A stretch of DNA of 64,000 bases from Nocardiopsis dassonvillei subsp. dassonvillei DSM 43111. Lineage in GTDB: Bacteria; Actinomycetota; Actinomycetes; Streptosporangiales; Streptosporangiaceae. Below, piece after piece: positions 24,008 through 34,860 of the stretch; the stretch's first letter is position 1, and every line of letters starts with the position of its first letter. The notes beneath the pieces are model-generated. The model had not been told where the DNA came from and did not search any database. It worked only from the letters and a program-made list of their open reading frames with translations. The position numbers were made by a program, and so were the translations under genes. Location of the stretch: contig NC_014211.1 in NCBI RefSeq assembly GCF_000092985.1, positions 558,001 through 622,000 of the forward strand. Reading direction: 5' to 3'.

Positions 24008-24257
24008 GGGGTCTCCTGCCGTTCGGCATCGGTCTTGGCACCATTGTCCCGTTCCGGGCGTCGCGTGGGGGGTTGTCCACATCCGTTTTTCCTCTTCCCC
24101 GGCACCGGGTTCGAAACGCGTTCTCCGCGTCGCCGTCCGGGCTCCCCGACCTGGGGCCTGGGGTAGAGGTGCGCGCTCGACCACGTCACCGCCGCCCACG
24201 CGGCGCGGACGGGGAGAACCGGCCGGGACGCCAAGGCGCGTTCCGACGGCCTTCCGA

Positions 24258-24287
24258 GGGCCCGGCCGCAGAGGCTCGGCCGGGGCC
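24258..24287 (-). terminator. Terminator after the class II aldolase-like gene
   Basis: GGCCCGGCCG pairs with CGGCCGGGGCC (one bulged G) directly after the stop codon on the minus strand. Confidence 0.55.
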
Positions 24288-24950
24288 TCAGAGGATGTCC
24301 GGGCCCGCCCAGCCGTAGGTGTCGCGCTCGCGGACCCGGGCCAGCTCGTCCTCGGACAGCACGCGGGGCTCGCCGAGCTGGCGGGCCCTCAGGTACGCGC
24401 CGCTGAGCCAGTCGAGCAGCCGCAGGTTCTCCAGCGCGTGCCCCAGGTCGCGGCCCAGGGCGAGGCCGCCGTGGTCGGCGAGCAGCGCGGCGTCGCGGCC
24501 CTTGAGCGCCTTGACGGCGTGGTCGGCGATCTCGCCGGTGCCGTAGGTGGTGTACGGGGTGACGGCGATCGCCCCGCCCAGACCGGCGGCGCGGTGGTGG
24601 ATGGCGGGCAGCTCGGCCAGGACCGAGGACACGGCGACGGTGTCGGTCGTGAACGCGTTCACCACCGCGGTGACGTCGCGGTCGTGCTCGGCGGCCAGGC
24701 GGTGCACGGCCATGTGCAGCGTGGCCTCGGCGGCGGGGTCGCGCCTTCCCTCCAGCACGCGGTCGTCGAGCGACATCACCGGGCAGTCGGCGGGCTGGAT
24801 CTGGTCGAGGCGGACACCGTGGGGCGTGACGACCACCAGGTCGCCGCTGCGGACGCTGACGGTCCCCGACTCGCCGGGCGCGGTGCCCGGGTCCGCGGCC
24901 AGGGCGCGGGCGGTCAGACACACGTCACGGCGTTCCTGTTCGAGCAGCAT
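24288..24950 (-). CDS. Class II aldolase/adducin-family protein with degenerate metal site
   Basis: 220 residues, fuculose-phosphate-aldolase fold. Recognisable elements are ESGTVSVRSGDLVVVTPHGV, EATLHMAVHR (acidic residue where FucA has Glu73), and LLADHGGLALGRDLGHALENLRLLDWLSGAYLRA. The zinc motif HxH of the family is VVNAFTTD here, so two of the three metal histidines are missing. The start ATG at 24950 follows GAGGAAGG. The promoter (-35 TTGACG, 17 bp, -10 TTAGTT) overlaps a DtxR/IdeR-type iron box at 25020-25038, so the gene is probably repressed when iron is sufficient. Function is not known; it may bind something rather than catalyse an aldol reaction. Confidence 0.8.
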   Translation of the reverse strand: MLLEQERRDVCLTARALAADPGTAPGESGTVSVRSGDLVVVTPHGVRLDQIQPADCPVMSLDDRVLEGRRDPAAEATLHMAVHRLAAEHDRDVTAVVNAFTTDTVAVSSVLAELPAIHHRAAGLGGAIAVTPYTTYGTGEIADHAVKALKGRDAALLADHGGLALGRDLGHALENLRLLDWLSGAYLRARQLGEPRVLSEDELARVRERDTYGWAGPDIL

Positions 24951-25019
24951 GCCTTCCTCAAGGGGTGCGCGGTGGGCGCGGTCCGTGCCGCGGGGGCTCG
25001 GGAGTCCGGACGAACCCGC

Positions 25020-25061
25020 TTAGGTATGCCTCAACTAAGGGCACACCTCAATGTACGTCAA
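25020..25061 (-). promoter_or_regulatory. Iron box and promoter of the class II aldolase-like gene
   Basis: The 19-bp sequence at 25020-25038 (TTAGGTATGCCTCAACTAA) matches the DtxR/IdeR/DmdR consensus TTAGGTTAGSCTAACCTAA at 15 of 19 positions. On the minus strand, -35 TTGACG (25056-25061) is followed by exactly 17 bp and -10 TTAGTT (25033-25038), which lies inside the iron box. This is the classic arrangement for iron-dependent repression. The box lies ~180 bp upstream of the betB start on the other strand. Confidence 0.75.
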
Positions 25062-25216
25062 ACTCTCGTCCCCGTCTTCCCCAGGCGCGGGTGTTCCGTC
25101 GCTCCCCCGATCGTGACTCCGAGTAGTTGTTGGCCCGGATGTGACGCGGGCCGGACCACGGGCGATTCCACTGGGTCGGGTTGTTCGCGCAGACCAGGCC
25201 GGTCAACAGGGCGTAC

Positions 25217-26806
25217 ATGGCGGAAGAGTCTGATGAGACGAGGCTGTTTGTGACTAACGATCCGGGGCAAACCGGACCCGTGAACGAACTCTACGTAACC
25301 CTTCCGTCCGTGCCGTACCTGGCGGAACCGGGGTCGGCGACGGCCACCAGCCTCTACATCGACGGTCGGTGGCGGGCGGCCGGCAACGGCCGGGTGCGGG
25401 AGATCCTGAACCCCGCCGACGCCTCCGTCCTGACCATCGTCAGCGAGGGCGGAAGGGCCGACTCCGAGGAGGCCATCGCCGCGGCCCGCCGCGCCTTCGA
25501 CGGCGGCGAGTGGCCCCGCACCCCCGCCGGGGAGCGCGGACGCGTCCTCGACCGCATCGCCGACCTGCTCCAGCGCGACCGCGAGGAGATCGCGGTCATG
25601 GAGTCCCTCGACACCGGCAAGACCATCGAGGAGGGCGGGATCGACGTCGACGACGTCACCGGCGTCTTCCGCTACTACGCCGGTCTCGCCGACAAGGACA
25701 CGGGCCGCCTGGTCTCCGCGCCCGAGGGCGTGCACAGCAAGGTGGTCTACGAGCCCGTCGGCGTCTGCGGCATGATCACGCCCTGGAACTACCCTCTGCT
25801 CCAGCTCGCCTGGAAGATGGCCCCGGCCCTGGCCGCGGGCAACACCATGGTGGTCAAGCCCAGTGAGATCACACCGGTCACCACCGCCAAGCTGGTCGAG
25901 CTCACTACCGAGGCGGGCGTCCCGGCGGGCGTGGTCAACCTGGTCACGGGCAGCGGCCCCGACGCGGGCGCCCCGCTGTCCGAGCACCCCGACGTGGACC
26001 TGATCTCCTTCACCGGCGGTCTGGCCACCGGCAGGCGGATCATGGCGGCGGCCTCCGAGACGGTCAAGAAGATCGCCCTGGAACTCGGCGGCAAGAACCC
26101 CAACATCATCTTCCCGGACGTGGACCTGGACACCGCCGTGGACTACGCGCTCAGCGCCGCGTTCTTCCACTCCGGGCAGGTCTGCTCGGCCGGGGCGCGC
26201 CTCATCGTGCACAACGACGTCCACGACGCCTTCACCACCGAACTCGCCCGCCGCGCCGAGGCCATCCGCATCGGCCGAGGCCAGGACGAGGGCGTGCGCT
26301 GCGGCCCGCTGGTGTCGGCCGAGCACCGCGCCAAGGTGGAGGCCGCGGTCGCTCGCGGCGTCGAGGAGGGCGCCCGGATCATCGCCGGGGGCAGGCGGCC
26401 CGACGACCCGGACCTCGCGCAGGGCTACTTCTACCGGCCCACCGTGTTCGTGGACTGCGACCGGGCCATGGACATCGTCCAGACCGAGGTGTTCGGCCCG
26501 GTCGTGACCGTGGAGCGGTTCGAGACCGAGCAGCAGGCCGTCGAGCTGGGCAACGACACCGACTACGGCCTCTCCGGCGGAGTGTGGACCGACGACACCG
26601 CCCGCGGGGAGCGCGTCGCGGCGGCCCTGCGCCACGGCACCGTCTGGATCAACGACTACGGCCCCTACTTCCCCGGCGCCGAGTGGGGCGGCTACGGCCG
26701 CAGCGGGATCGGCCGCGAACTCGGACTCGCGGGCCTGGACGAGTACCGCGAGGCCAAGCACGTCTACCGCAACCTGTCCCCCGAACCGCAGCGCTGGTTC
26801 GGCTGA
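25217..26806 (+). CDS. betB: Betaine-aldehyde dehydrogenase
   Basis: About 500-530 residues; the start is uncertain. The ATG at 25217 is used here, but GTG 25280 or 25310 would match the usual 490-510 residues. It is an NAD(P)-dependent aldehyde dehydrogenase: MITPWNYPLLQLAWKMAPALAAGNTMVVKPSE (cofactor site), LELGGKNPNIIF (general-base Glu), and HSGQVCSAGARL (catalytic Cys). The late segment RIGRGQDEGVRCGPLVSAEH and C-terminal YFPGAEWGGYGRSGIGRELG are typical of BetB. It oxidises betaine aldehyde to glycine betaine. The next gene, 29 bp downstream, encodes a choline oxidase-like enzyme, giving a complete choline-to-betaine pathway for osmotic protection. Confidence 0.9.
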   Translation: MAEESDETRLFVTNDPGQTGPVNELYVTLPSVPYLAEPGSATATSLYIDGRWRAAGNGRVREILNPADASVLTIVSEGGRADSEEAIAAARRAFDGGEWPRTPAGERGRVLDRIADLLQRDREEIAVMESLDTGKTIEEGGIDVDDVTGVFRYYAGLADKDTGRLVSAPEGVHSKVVYEPVGVCGMITPWNYPLLQLAWKMAPALAAGNTMVVKPSEITPVTTAKLVELTTEAGVPAGVVNLVTGSGPDAGAPLSEHPDVDLISFTGGLATGRRIMAAASETVKKIALELGGKNPNIIFPDVDLDTAVDYALSAAFFHSGQVCSAGARLIVHNDVHDAFTTELARRAEAIRIGRGQDEGVRCGPLVSAEHRAKVEAAVARGVEEGARIIAGGRRPDDPDLAQGYFYRPTVFVDCDRAMDIVQTEVFGPVVTVERFETEQQAVELGNDTDYGLSGGVWTDDTARGERVAAALRHGTVWINDYGPYFPGAEWGGYGRSGIGRELGLAGLDEYREAKHVYRNLSPEPQRWFG

Positions 26807-26835
26807 CGGGGCCGAGCGACGAGAGGACCCGGACC

Positions 26836-28413
26836 GTGGACCCGACCGAGAGCACCTATGACTACGTGATCGTGGGAGGCGGCACCGCGGGATCGGTGAT
26901 CGCCAACCGGCTCACCGAGGACCCCGGCACCACCGTGTGCCTCATCGAGGGCGGCCCCGACGACCGGAACCTGGAGCACGTCCTGCGCCTGCGCGACTGG
27001 CTGAGCGTCCTGGACGGGGAACTCGACTACGGCTACACCACCGTCGAGCAGCCGCGCGGCAACTCCCACATCCTGCACTCCCGGGCCCGCGTGCTCGGCG
27101 GGTGCTCCTCGCACAACACGCTCATCAGCTTCCGGCCGTTCGCCGAGGACCTGGACGACTGGGTCGCGGCGGGCGCCGAGGGCTGGGACAACGCCACCGT
27201 GCAGTCCTACGCGGACCGGATCAGGTGCAACATCGTCCCGGTCGCCGAGAAGGACCGCAACGCCATGGTCAGGGACTGGGTGGCCTCGGCGGCCGAGGCG
27301 GCCGGTGTCCCGGTGGTGGAGGACTTCAACGCCCTGACCTCGCACGGAGGCGGCTTCGCGTGCGGGGCGGGCTTCCTGTCCATCGCCTACGACCCCTACA
27401 CCGGCCACCGCTCCTCGGCCTCGGTGGCCTACCTCCACCCCATCATGGACGTGCGCGACAACCTCACCGTCATGCTGGAGACCTGGGCCGACCGGCTGCT
27501 GTTCGACGGCGACCGCGCCACGGGGGTCAGCGCCACGGCGAAGGACGGCACGCGCACCACCGTCAGCGCCCGCCGGGAGGTGATCCTGTGCGCGGGAGCG
27601 GTCGACTCGCCCCGGCTGCTCATGCTCTCGGGGGTCGGCAACGCCGGGGAACTGCGCGAGGCGGGCATCGAACCCCGCCACGACCTGCCCGGCGTCGGCG
27701 AGAACCTGCTCGACCACCCCGAGTCGATCATCATGTGGGAGACCAGCAGGCCGGTCCCGACGAACACGGTGATGCACTCCGACGCGGGCCTGTTCGTGCG
27801 GCGCGACGACTCCGACCCGCGCCCGGACCTGATGTTCCACATCTACCAGGTCCCCTTCGACGACAACACGAGGCGGCTGGGCTACGAGTCCCCGCCCGAC
27901 GGATACGCGGTCTGCATGACGCCGAACATCCCCCGCGCGCGCTCGCGCGGCAAGCTCCGCCTCGCCAGTGGCGACCCCCGCGAGAAGCCCGAACTGGACT
28001 TCCGGTACTTCACCGACCCCGAGGGCTACGACGAGAGGACGATCGTGGACGGCCTCAGGATCGCCCGCGAGGTCGCCGCCACCGAGCCGTTCCGGTCCTG
28101 GATCACCAGGGAGGTCGCCCCCGGCCCCGGCGTCCAGAGCGACGAGGAGCTGTCCGAGTACGGCCGCCGAGCCGCCCACACCGTCTACCACCCGGCGGGC
28201 ACCTGCCGGATGGGCGCCGCCGACGACGACGGCGCCGTGGTCGACCCGCGCCTGCGCGTGCGCGGGCTGCGCGGCCTGCGGGTGGCCGACGCGTCGGTGT
28301 TCCCCACGCTGCCGACGCCCAACCCCATGGTCATGGTCCTGGCCCTGGGCGAGCGCGCCGCCGACCTCATCCGCCAGGACGCGCTGGCCGGGGAGGGCAC
28401 CGCGGACCGCTGA
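26836..28413 (+). CDS. codA: Choline oxidase-like GMC flavoenzyme
   Basis: 525 residues from the GTG at 26836 (GAGAGGA nine bases upstream). The FAD loop is YDYVIVGGGTAGSVIANRL, and ARVLGGCSSHNTLISF contains the histidine that carries covalent FAD in Arthrobacter choline oxidase. LLDHPES holds the substrate-ammonium Glu, HTVYHPAGTCRMG holds the catalytic His, and PTPNPMVMV the Asn. These matches favour choline oxidase (O2-dependent, two-step to betaine) over BetA dehydrogenase; another alcohol oxidase is possible. It forms an operon with betB. Confidence 0.88.
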   Translation: MDPTESTYDYVIVGGGTAGSVIANRLTEDPGTTVCLIEGGPDDRNLEHVLRLRDWLSVLDGELDYGYTTVEQPRGNSHILHSRARVLGGCSSHNTLISFRPFAEDLDDWVAAGAEGWDNATVQSYADRIRCNIVPVAEKDRNAMVRDWVASAAEAAGVPVVEDFNALTSHGGGFACGAGFLSIAYDPYTGHRSSASVAYLHPIMDVRDNLTVMLETWADRLLFDGDRATGVSATAKDGTRTTVSARREVILCAGAVDSPRLLMLSGVGNAGELREAGIEPRHDLPGVGENLLDHPESIIMWETSRPVPTNTVMHSDAGLFVRRDDSDPRPDLMFHIYQVPFDDNTRRLGYESPPDGYAVCMTPNIPRARSRGKLRLASGDPREKPELDFRYFTDPEGYDERTIVDGLRIAREVAATEPFRSWITREVAPGPGVQSDEELSEYGRRAAHTVYHPAGTCRMGAADDDGAVVDPRLRVRGLRGLRVADASVFPTLPTPNPMVMVLALGERAADLIRQDALAGEGTADR

Positions 28414-28467
28414 GCAGGCCGAGTGGAGCGGCCGGGTAGGGGGAGGACCCCTGCCCCGGCCGCTCCG

Positions 28468-28659
28468 CCGTGGTTCCACGATCCGATGGCCCGCGGGATC
28501 GGCAAGCTCCCGGGCATCTCCGGCACGAGCGACATCGTGGTCGCCATGGTGGTCCGGGTCGCCGTGGAGACGGGGGCGACGGTCCTCACCTCCGACCCGG
28601 TGGACGTCGGCATGATCGCCGAGGCCGTGAAGGCACGGATCCCCCTGGCCACCGTCTGA
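28468..28659 (+). pseudogene. Remnant of a PIN-domain (VapC-type) toxin gene
   Basis: The frame encodes about 60 residues resembling only the C-terminal third of VapC/PIN proteins: GIGKLPGISGTSDIVVAMVVRVAVETGATVLTSDPVDVGMIAEAVK. The GTSDIV and TSDPxD motifs hold the last acidic active-site residues; the N-terminal PIN half and any antitoxin are absent. No ribosome site precedes it. It lies between the betaine operon and the EEP gene and is probably a decayed toxin-antitoxin locus. Confidence 0.6.
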
Positions 28660-28680
28660 CCGGTCGGCGAGCCGGTGCGC

Positions 28681-28713
28681 GCCGGGGGGAGGGGCCGTGC
28701 CCCAGCCCCCGGC
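28681..28713 (+). terminator. Compound hairpin downstream of the betaine operon and VapC remnant
   Basis: Outer stem GCCGGGGG / CCCCCGGC (28681-28688 and 28706-28713) with an inner GGGGC / GCCCC stem. It probably ends transcription from the codA side. Confidence 0.5.
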
Positions 28714-28805
28714 GGCGCTTCCGGGAACCGGTACCGCTTGACCCCCTTGCCACGGCGGGCGCGGAACATGAGAATTCCTCGTGTCCACCGAGGAAGCGGA
28801 GGGCC

Positions 28806-30710
28806 ATGCGCCGGGACCTGCTCGCCGCCGCCGTCGGCACCGTGCTGCTCCTGGACGCCCTCCGGGTGTTCCTGCCGTCCCTGATCACCGTGTTCGGCCA
28901 GGCCGGGACGACCGATCCCGCGCTGATGGGCGCGTTCGCGCTCGCCTGGTTCCTGGCCCCGTTCCCCTTCGTCCCCCTCGCCCGCCGGATCCCGCCCACG
29001 GCCATGGCGGGCGCCGCCGTCGTGGTGATGGCGGCGGGGCGCCTGGCGCTCCAGGCCACCGAGGGCGGCGACCCGCAGCTGTACGTCTCCGCGGCCACGG
29101 TGGGCGCGGGGACCGTGTGGCTGGTGTGCACCGCGATGGCGTCCGCCGTCGACGGACGCCTGTGCGGACGCGAGGTGGTGACCGGGGTCGTCGCCGCGAT
29201 CGCGGCCACCGCGGTCGTACGCTCCCTCTTCGGCGTGATCGACCTCGTGTGGTGGCCGACGCCCCTGGCGTGGGCGCCGGTCATCGCGGAGGTCGGGCTC
29301 CTCCTGCTCCTGCTGCTCAACGTCCGGGACACCGCCCCGGGGCCCGCCCGCCCCGTGCCGCCCCGGGCCTGGCTGGTCCTGGGCCCCCTGTTCTTCCTCA
29401 GCGGCCTGTACACCGCCAATCCGGCGGTGGGGCAGACCCTCGCGGGGTCACCTCTGGGCGCGGCGGCCGTCGCCACGGGCGCCGTGCTGTCGGTGGGCCT
29501 CGTCCGGCGTCCGCTCCTTCCGGGCCGGAGCCGGTGGGCGGCCCCCGTCGTGCTCCTGGCCGCGCTGGCGTGGCTGGCCTGGGCGTCCTCCGACGGCGTG
29601 ACCCCGGAGGCGGCGGCCCTGCCGTCCGCGGCGGCGCTGGTCGCCGGTCAGCTCGCCCTGGCCGCCTGCGCGGGCCGGGCCGTGTTCGCCCGGCCCGGGC
29701 GGGCGTCGGCGGCGCGCAGCGGGCTGGCCGCCGCGTCGGGCCTGCTGGTGTTCGTGGTGCTGGTATTCGCGTTCTACTCCGCCTACGACCTGTACGTGCC
29801 CAACGCGTACGTGCCCTTCCTCGCCGCGGCCCTGCTGCTGCCCGCCGTGTCCTCCCCGGTTCTGGAGACCGGTGGGCCTCCGCGCCCTCGCGCACTCGCG
29901 CTGACCGCGGGGACGGCCGCGCTCACCCTGGCGGCCACCGCCCTCTGGCCCGTGTTCGCGGCCCGCACGTTCGCACCCGCACCCGCGAGCGGGACCGAGG
30001 GGCTGCGCGTGGCCGCCTACAACGTGCGGATGGGCTTCGGCATGGACGGCCGGTTCTCCGTCACCGAGCAGGCCGGGGCGCTGCGCCGCCTGGACGCCGA
30101 CGTCGTCGTCCTCAGCGAGGTGGACCGGGGCTGGCTGCTCAACGGAGGCAACGACGTGCTGTCCCGGCTCGCGCTCGAACTCGGCATGGCCGCGCACTGG
30201 GGACCGGCCGACGGGCCGCTGTGGGGCGACGCCGTGCTCACCTCCCTGCCGGTCACCCGTGAGCGGCGGCACCCGCTCACGCCGAGCGGTCCCACCGGGG
30301 CCCAGGCGCTGGAGGTGACCGTGGACCACGGCGGTACCGGGGTCACGGTGGTCTCCACCCACGTGCAGCCCGCCGACCGCGGCTTCCGCGCGGAGTCCTC
30401 CCGGCGCCAGCTGCGCGAGATCGCGGAGATCGCCCGCCGGGCGCGGGAGCGCGGAACGCCCGTCGTGGTGGCGGGGGACCTCAACATCGAACCGGACGAC
30501 CCCGCGTGGGGCCTGCTCACCGAGCACGGACTGCTCGACGCGTTCCGGAACACGCGTCCCTTCCCCACTCTGCCGGGGGAGACCGGCTCCGACCAGCAGA
30601 TCGACCACGTCCTGCACACCGGGGACCTGGCGCCGAGCGATCCGGCCAACCCGGACGTGCCGCACTCCGACCACCGGCCGGTGGCCGTCACGCTGACCCC
30701 GGTCGCCTGA
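28806..30710 (+). CDS. Membrane protein with C-terminal endonuclease/exonuclease/phosphatase domain
   Basis: 634 residues. Residues 1-~390 contain about ten membrane helices (opening MRRDLLAAAVGTVLLLDALRVFLPSLI). From ~395 an EEP domain follows: LRVAAYNVRMGFGMDG, LDADVVVLSEVDRGW (metal Glu), VVSTHVQP, VVAGDLNIEPDDPAWG and HSDHRPVAVTL (catalytic His). The domain sits at the C-terminus, probably on the outer face given a final membrane helix before it. It likely cleaves a phosphodiester, such as a lipid headgroup, nucleic acid or teichoic-acid-like polymer. Similar proteins are sometimes annotated as 'endonuclease/exonuclease/phosphatase family, membrane'. GCGGAGGG lies before the ATG. Confidence 0.8.
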   Translation: MRRDLLAAAVGTVLLLDALRVFLPSLITVFGQAGTTDPALMGAFALAWFLAPFPFVPLARRIPPTAMAGAAVVVMAAGRLALQATEGGDPQLYVSAATVGAGTVWLVCTAMASAVDGRLCGREVVTGVVAAIAATAVVRSLFGVIDLVWWPTPLAWAPVIAEVGLLLLLLLNVRDTAPGPARPVPPRAWLVLGPLFFLSGLYTANPAVGQTLAGSPLGAAAVATGAVLSVGLVRRPLLPGRSRWAAPVVLLAALAWLAWASSDGVTPEAAALPSAAALVAGQLALAACAGRAVFARPGRASAARSGLAAASGLLVFVVLVFAFYSAYDLYVPNAYVPFLAAALLLPAVSSPVLETGGPPRPRALALTAGTAALTLAATALWPVFAARTFAPAPASGTEGLRVAAYNVRMGFGMDGRFSVTEQAGALRRLDADVVVLSEVDRGWLLNGGNDVLSRLALELGMAAHWGPADGPLWGDAVLTSLPVTRERRHPLTPSGPTGAQALEVTVDHGGTGVTVVSTHVQPADRGFRAESSRRQLREIAEIARRARERGTPVVVAGDLNIEPDDPAWGLLTEHGLLDAFRNTRPFPTLPGETGSDQQIDHVLHTGDLAPSDPANPDVPHSDHRPVAVTLTPVA

Positions 30711-30713
30711 CCG

Positions 30714-30953
30714 TCAGGGGGAGGGGTGTTCGTACCTGCGGCGCCTGGACACCCAGTACACGTTCACGCACGCGGCGACGAAGCCCGCGCCGAGCAGGAC
30801 GACCAGCCAGAGCTGGTCGGTCCACACGTACGCGGCGATCGCGCCGAGCAGTAGTACCAGGGCGCCGAACACGGCCAGCACCGCGCGGAAACCCAGGGCG
30901 CTCGCCGGACGCTCGTGGCTGCCCAGGGGGCCCTTCAACCTGCCGCGTCGCAT
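30714..30953 (-). CDS. Small two-helix membrane protein, uncharacterised
   Basis: 79 residues: a basic N-terminus (MRRGRLKGPLGSHERPASALG), then two membrane helices (FRAVLAVFGALVLLLGAIAAYVW and LWLVVLLGAGFVAACVNVYWV), then an RRRRYEHPSP tail. It resembles the small actinobacterial DUF6343-like proteins, but I am not certain. It ends three bases from the convergent EEP gene stop. Function unknown. Confidence 0.6.
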   Translation of the reverse strand: MRRGRLKGPLGSHERPASALGFRAVLAVFGALVLLLGAIAAYVWTDQLWLVVLLGAGFVAACVNVYWVSRRRRYEHPSP

Positions 30954-31204
30954 GACGTCCGCTCCCTTCCGTCGCCGTACGCTCCCGGTTCCCGCGTGGG
31001 ACCCGGTCCACCGATTCTCCCCGGTCCCCTACCCAGCCAGCGGCAACCACGCGGAAAACCTCCTCCGGGCGCCGCACGCGAAGGCGCGGGAGCGGCCACC
31101 GGGTCCGGGAGGGGCGTCCCGGACCGCTGCGTCCGCGCGGCTGAGCGCGTCCCGGGTGACCGTCGCCGACTCGGGCGGCGATCACCCGGGGTCGGCCGAG
31201 ACGA

Positions 31205-31240
31205 CGCGGCGGGGGCGCCCCGAAGGACGCCCCCGCCGCG
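31205..31240 (-). terminator. Terminator after purL
   Basis: 13-bp perfect stem with a ten-base loop, 12 bases beyond the purL stop on the minus strand. Confidence 0.8.
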
Positions 31241-31251
31241 AACGGCCAGTG

Positions 31252-33546
<2,295 letters not shown>

Positions 33547-33617
33547 GCGTGGTTCCGTTCGGGGTGTTCGGGTGGAAGCCGGGCCGTGGCGTCCGACCAA
33601 CGGCGCGGAAGGTCGGG

Positions 33618-34136
33618 TCAGGGCGTTTGGGGCCCGCTCGCGTCGCCGAGCATCAGCGTCGCCGGGGACTCGGGTTCGTCGTGGGCGGAGGTGTCGGCCA
33701 GCATGTGTTCGCCGTCGCTGAGGAAGACCTGCTCCTCGGGTGCTCCCTGGGGCTCCTGCTCCTCCCAGCCCCGGCCGAGGAGGTGGGAGACCACCGTGTC
33801 GACGGTCTCGCGCGAGTCCTCGGTCAGCTCACCGTCCTCGGTCATGACCATCACCAGCCGGACGCACTCGGTGCCCTCGCAGTAGACGTCGGCCTCCGGA
33901 TCGGAGACGTAGGACAGACCGGAGGGCGCCTGGCCGAGTACGTCCACGTCCGGCGGCGGGTTCTGGGACGGAGCGCCGCCCTGGCCCCCGTCCTGCTGGC
34001 CCTGGGGAGGGGGCGAGGCGACGGGTGCCGAGCCGATGGCGTTGAACAGGCCGATGCCCGCGGACACCACCAGTCCGACCACGACCAGCCCCACGAGGAC
34101 GAACATCGTCCTTCTGGAGCGCAGCAGCCCCATCAT
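33618..34136 (-). CDS. Membrane-anchored hypothetical protein between purQ and purL
   Basis: 172 residues. A single N-terminal membrane helix (TMFVLVGLVVVGLVVSAGIGLF) is followed by a Pro/Gln/Gly-rich spacer (~35-70) and an extracytoplasmic domain with two cysteines (DVYCEGTECVRLVMV) that could form a disulfide. I do not recognise the family. It sits 28 bp downstream of purQ and 71 bp before purL on the same strand, so it is cotranscribed with purine genes although nothing suggests a role in purine synthesis. A second ATG immediately follows the first. Confidence 0.7.
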   Translation of the reverse strand: MMGLLRSRRTMFVLVGLVVVGLVVSAGIGLFNAIGSAPVASPPPQGQQDGGQGGAPSQNPPPDVDVLGQAPSGLSYVSDPEADVYCEGTECVRLVMVMTEDGELTEDSRETVDTVVSHLLGRGWEEQEPQGAPEEQVFLSDGEHMLADTSAHDEPESPATLMLGDASGPQTP

Positions 34137-34164
34137 CGGCCAACCCTCCAGTTCGGGATGCGGC

Positions 34165-34860
34165 TCAGGCGTTCACCGGCGAACCGGCGGCCAGGTGGGC
34201 GAGGATCGAGGAGAAGAAGCCCAGGCCCTCGTCGGAGGGGCCGGTGAGCGTTTCGACGGCGTGCTCGGGGTGCGGCATGAGGCCGACGACGTTCCCGTGC
34301 TCGTTGGTGATCCCGGCGATGTCGCGGCGGGAGCCGTTGGGGTTGCCGCCGACGTAGCGGACCACGACGCGGCCGGTGGCCTCCAGCTCGTCCAGGGTGT
34401 GCTCGTCGGCGACGTAGCTGCCCTCACCGCTCTTGAGCACCACCAGGATCTCCTGGCCCTCGGTGTAGGCGCCGGTCCAGGCGGTGCCGGTGTTCTCCAC
34501 GCGCAGCACCTGGTCGCGGTTGACGAACCGCAGCGAGGAGTTGCGGGTCAGGGCTCCGGGGAGCAGGTGGCTCTCGCACAGGATCTGGAAGCCGTTGCAG
34601 ATGCCCAGGACCGGCAGCGCGCCCGAGCGGGCGGCCGGGACCAGCTCCGACATCAGGGGGGCGAACCGGGCGATGGCCCCGCAGCGCAGGTAGTCGCCGT
34701 AGGAGAAGCCGCCGGGCAGGACCACGGCGTCGACGCCCCTGAGGTCGGCGTCCGCGTGCCAGAGCGAGACGGGTTCGGCGCCCGCCAGCGCGACGGCGCG
34801 CGCGGCGTCCTTGTCGTCGAGGGAGCCGGGGAAGGTGACGACGCCCACACGGGCTGTCAT
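34165..34860 (-). CDS. purQ: Phosphoribosylformylglycinamidine synthase subunit PurQ
   Basis: 231-residue class I glutamine amidotransferase that supplies ammonia to PurL. The nucleophile Cys lies in VLGICNGFQIL, and the His-Glu pair is in LMPHPEHAVE. The opening ARVGVVTFPGSLDDKDAARAV and VLPGGFSYGDYLRCGAIAR are typical PurQ. The ATG at 34860 has CGGAG upstream. A TACGCT -10 candidate lies at 34975-34980. Confidence 0.97.
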   Translation of the reverse strand: MTARVGVVTFPGSLDDKDAARAVALAGAEPVSLWHADADLRGVDAVVLPGGFSYGDYLRCGAIARFAPLMSELVPAARSGALPVLGICNGFQILCESHLLPGALTRNSSLRFVNRDQVLRVENTGTAWTGAYTEGQEILVVLKSGEGSYVADEHTLDELEATGRVVVRYVGGNPNGSRRDIAGITNEHGNVVGLMPHPEHAVETLTGPSDEGLGFFSSILAHLAAGSPVNA

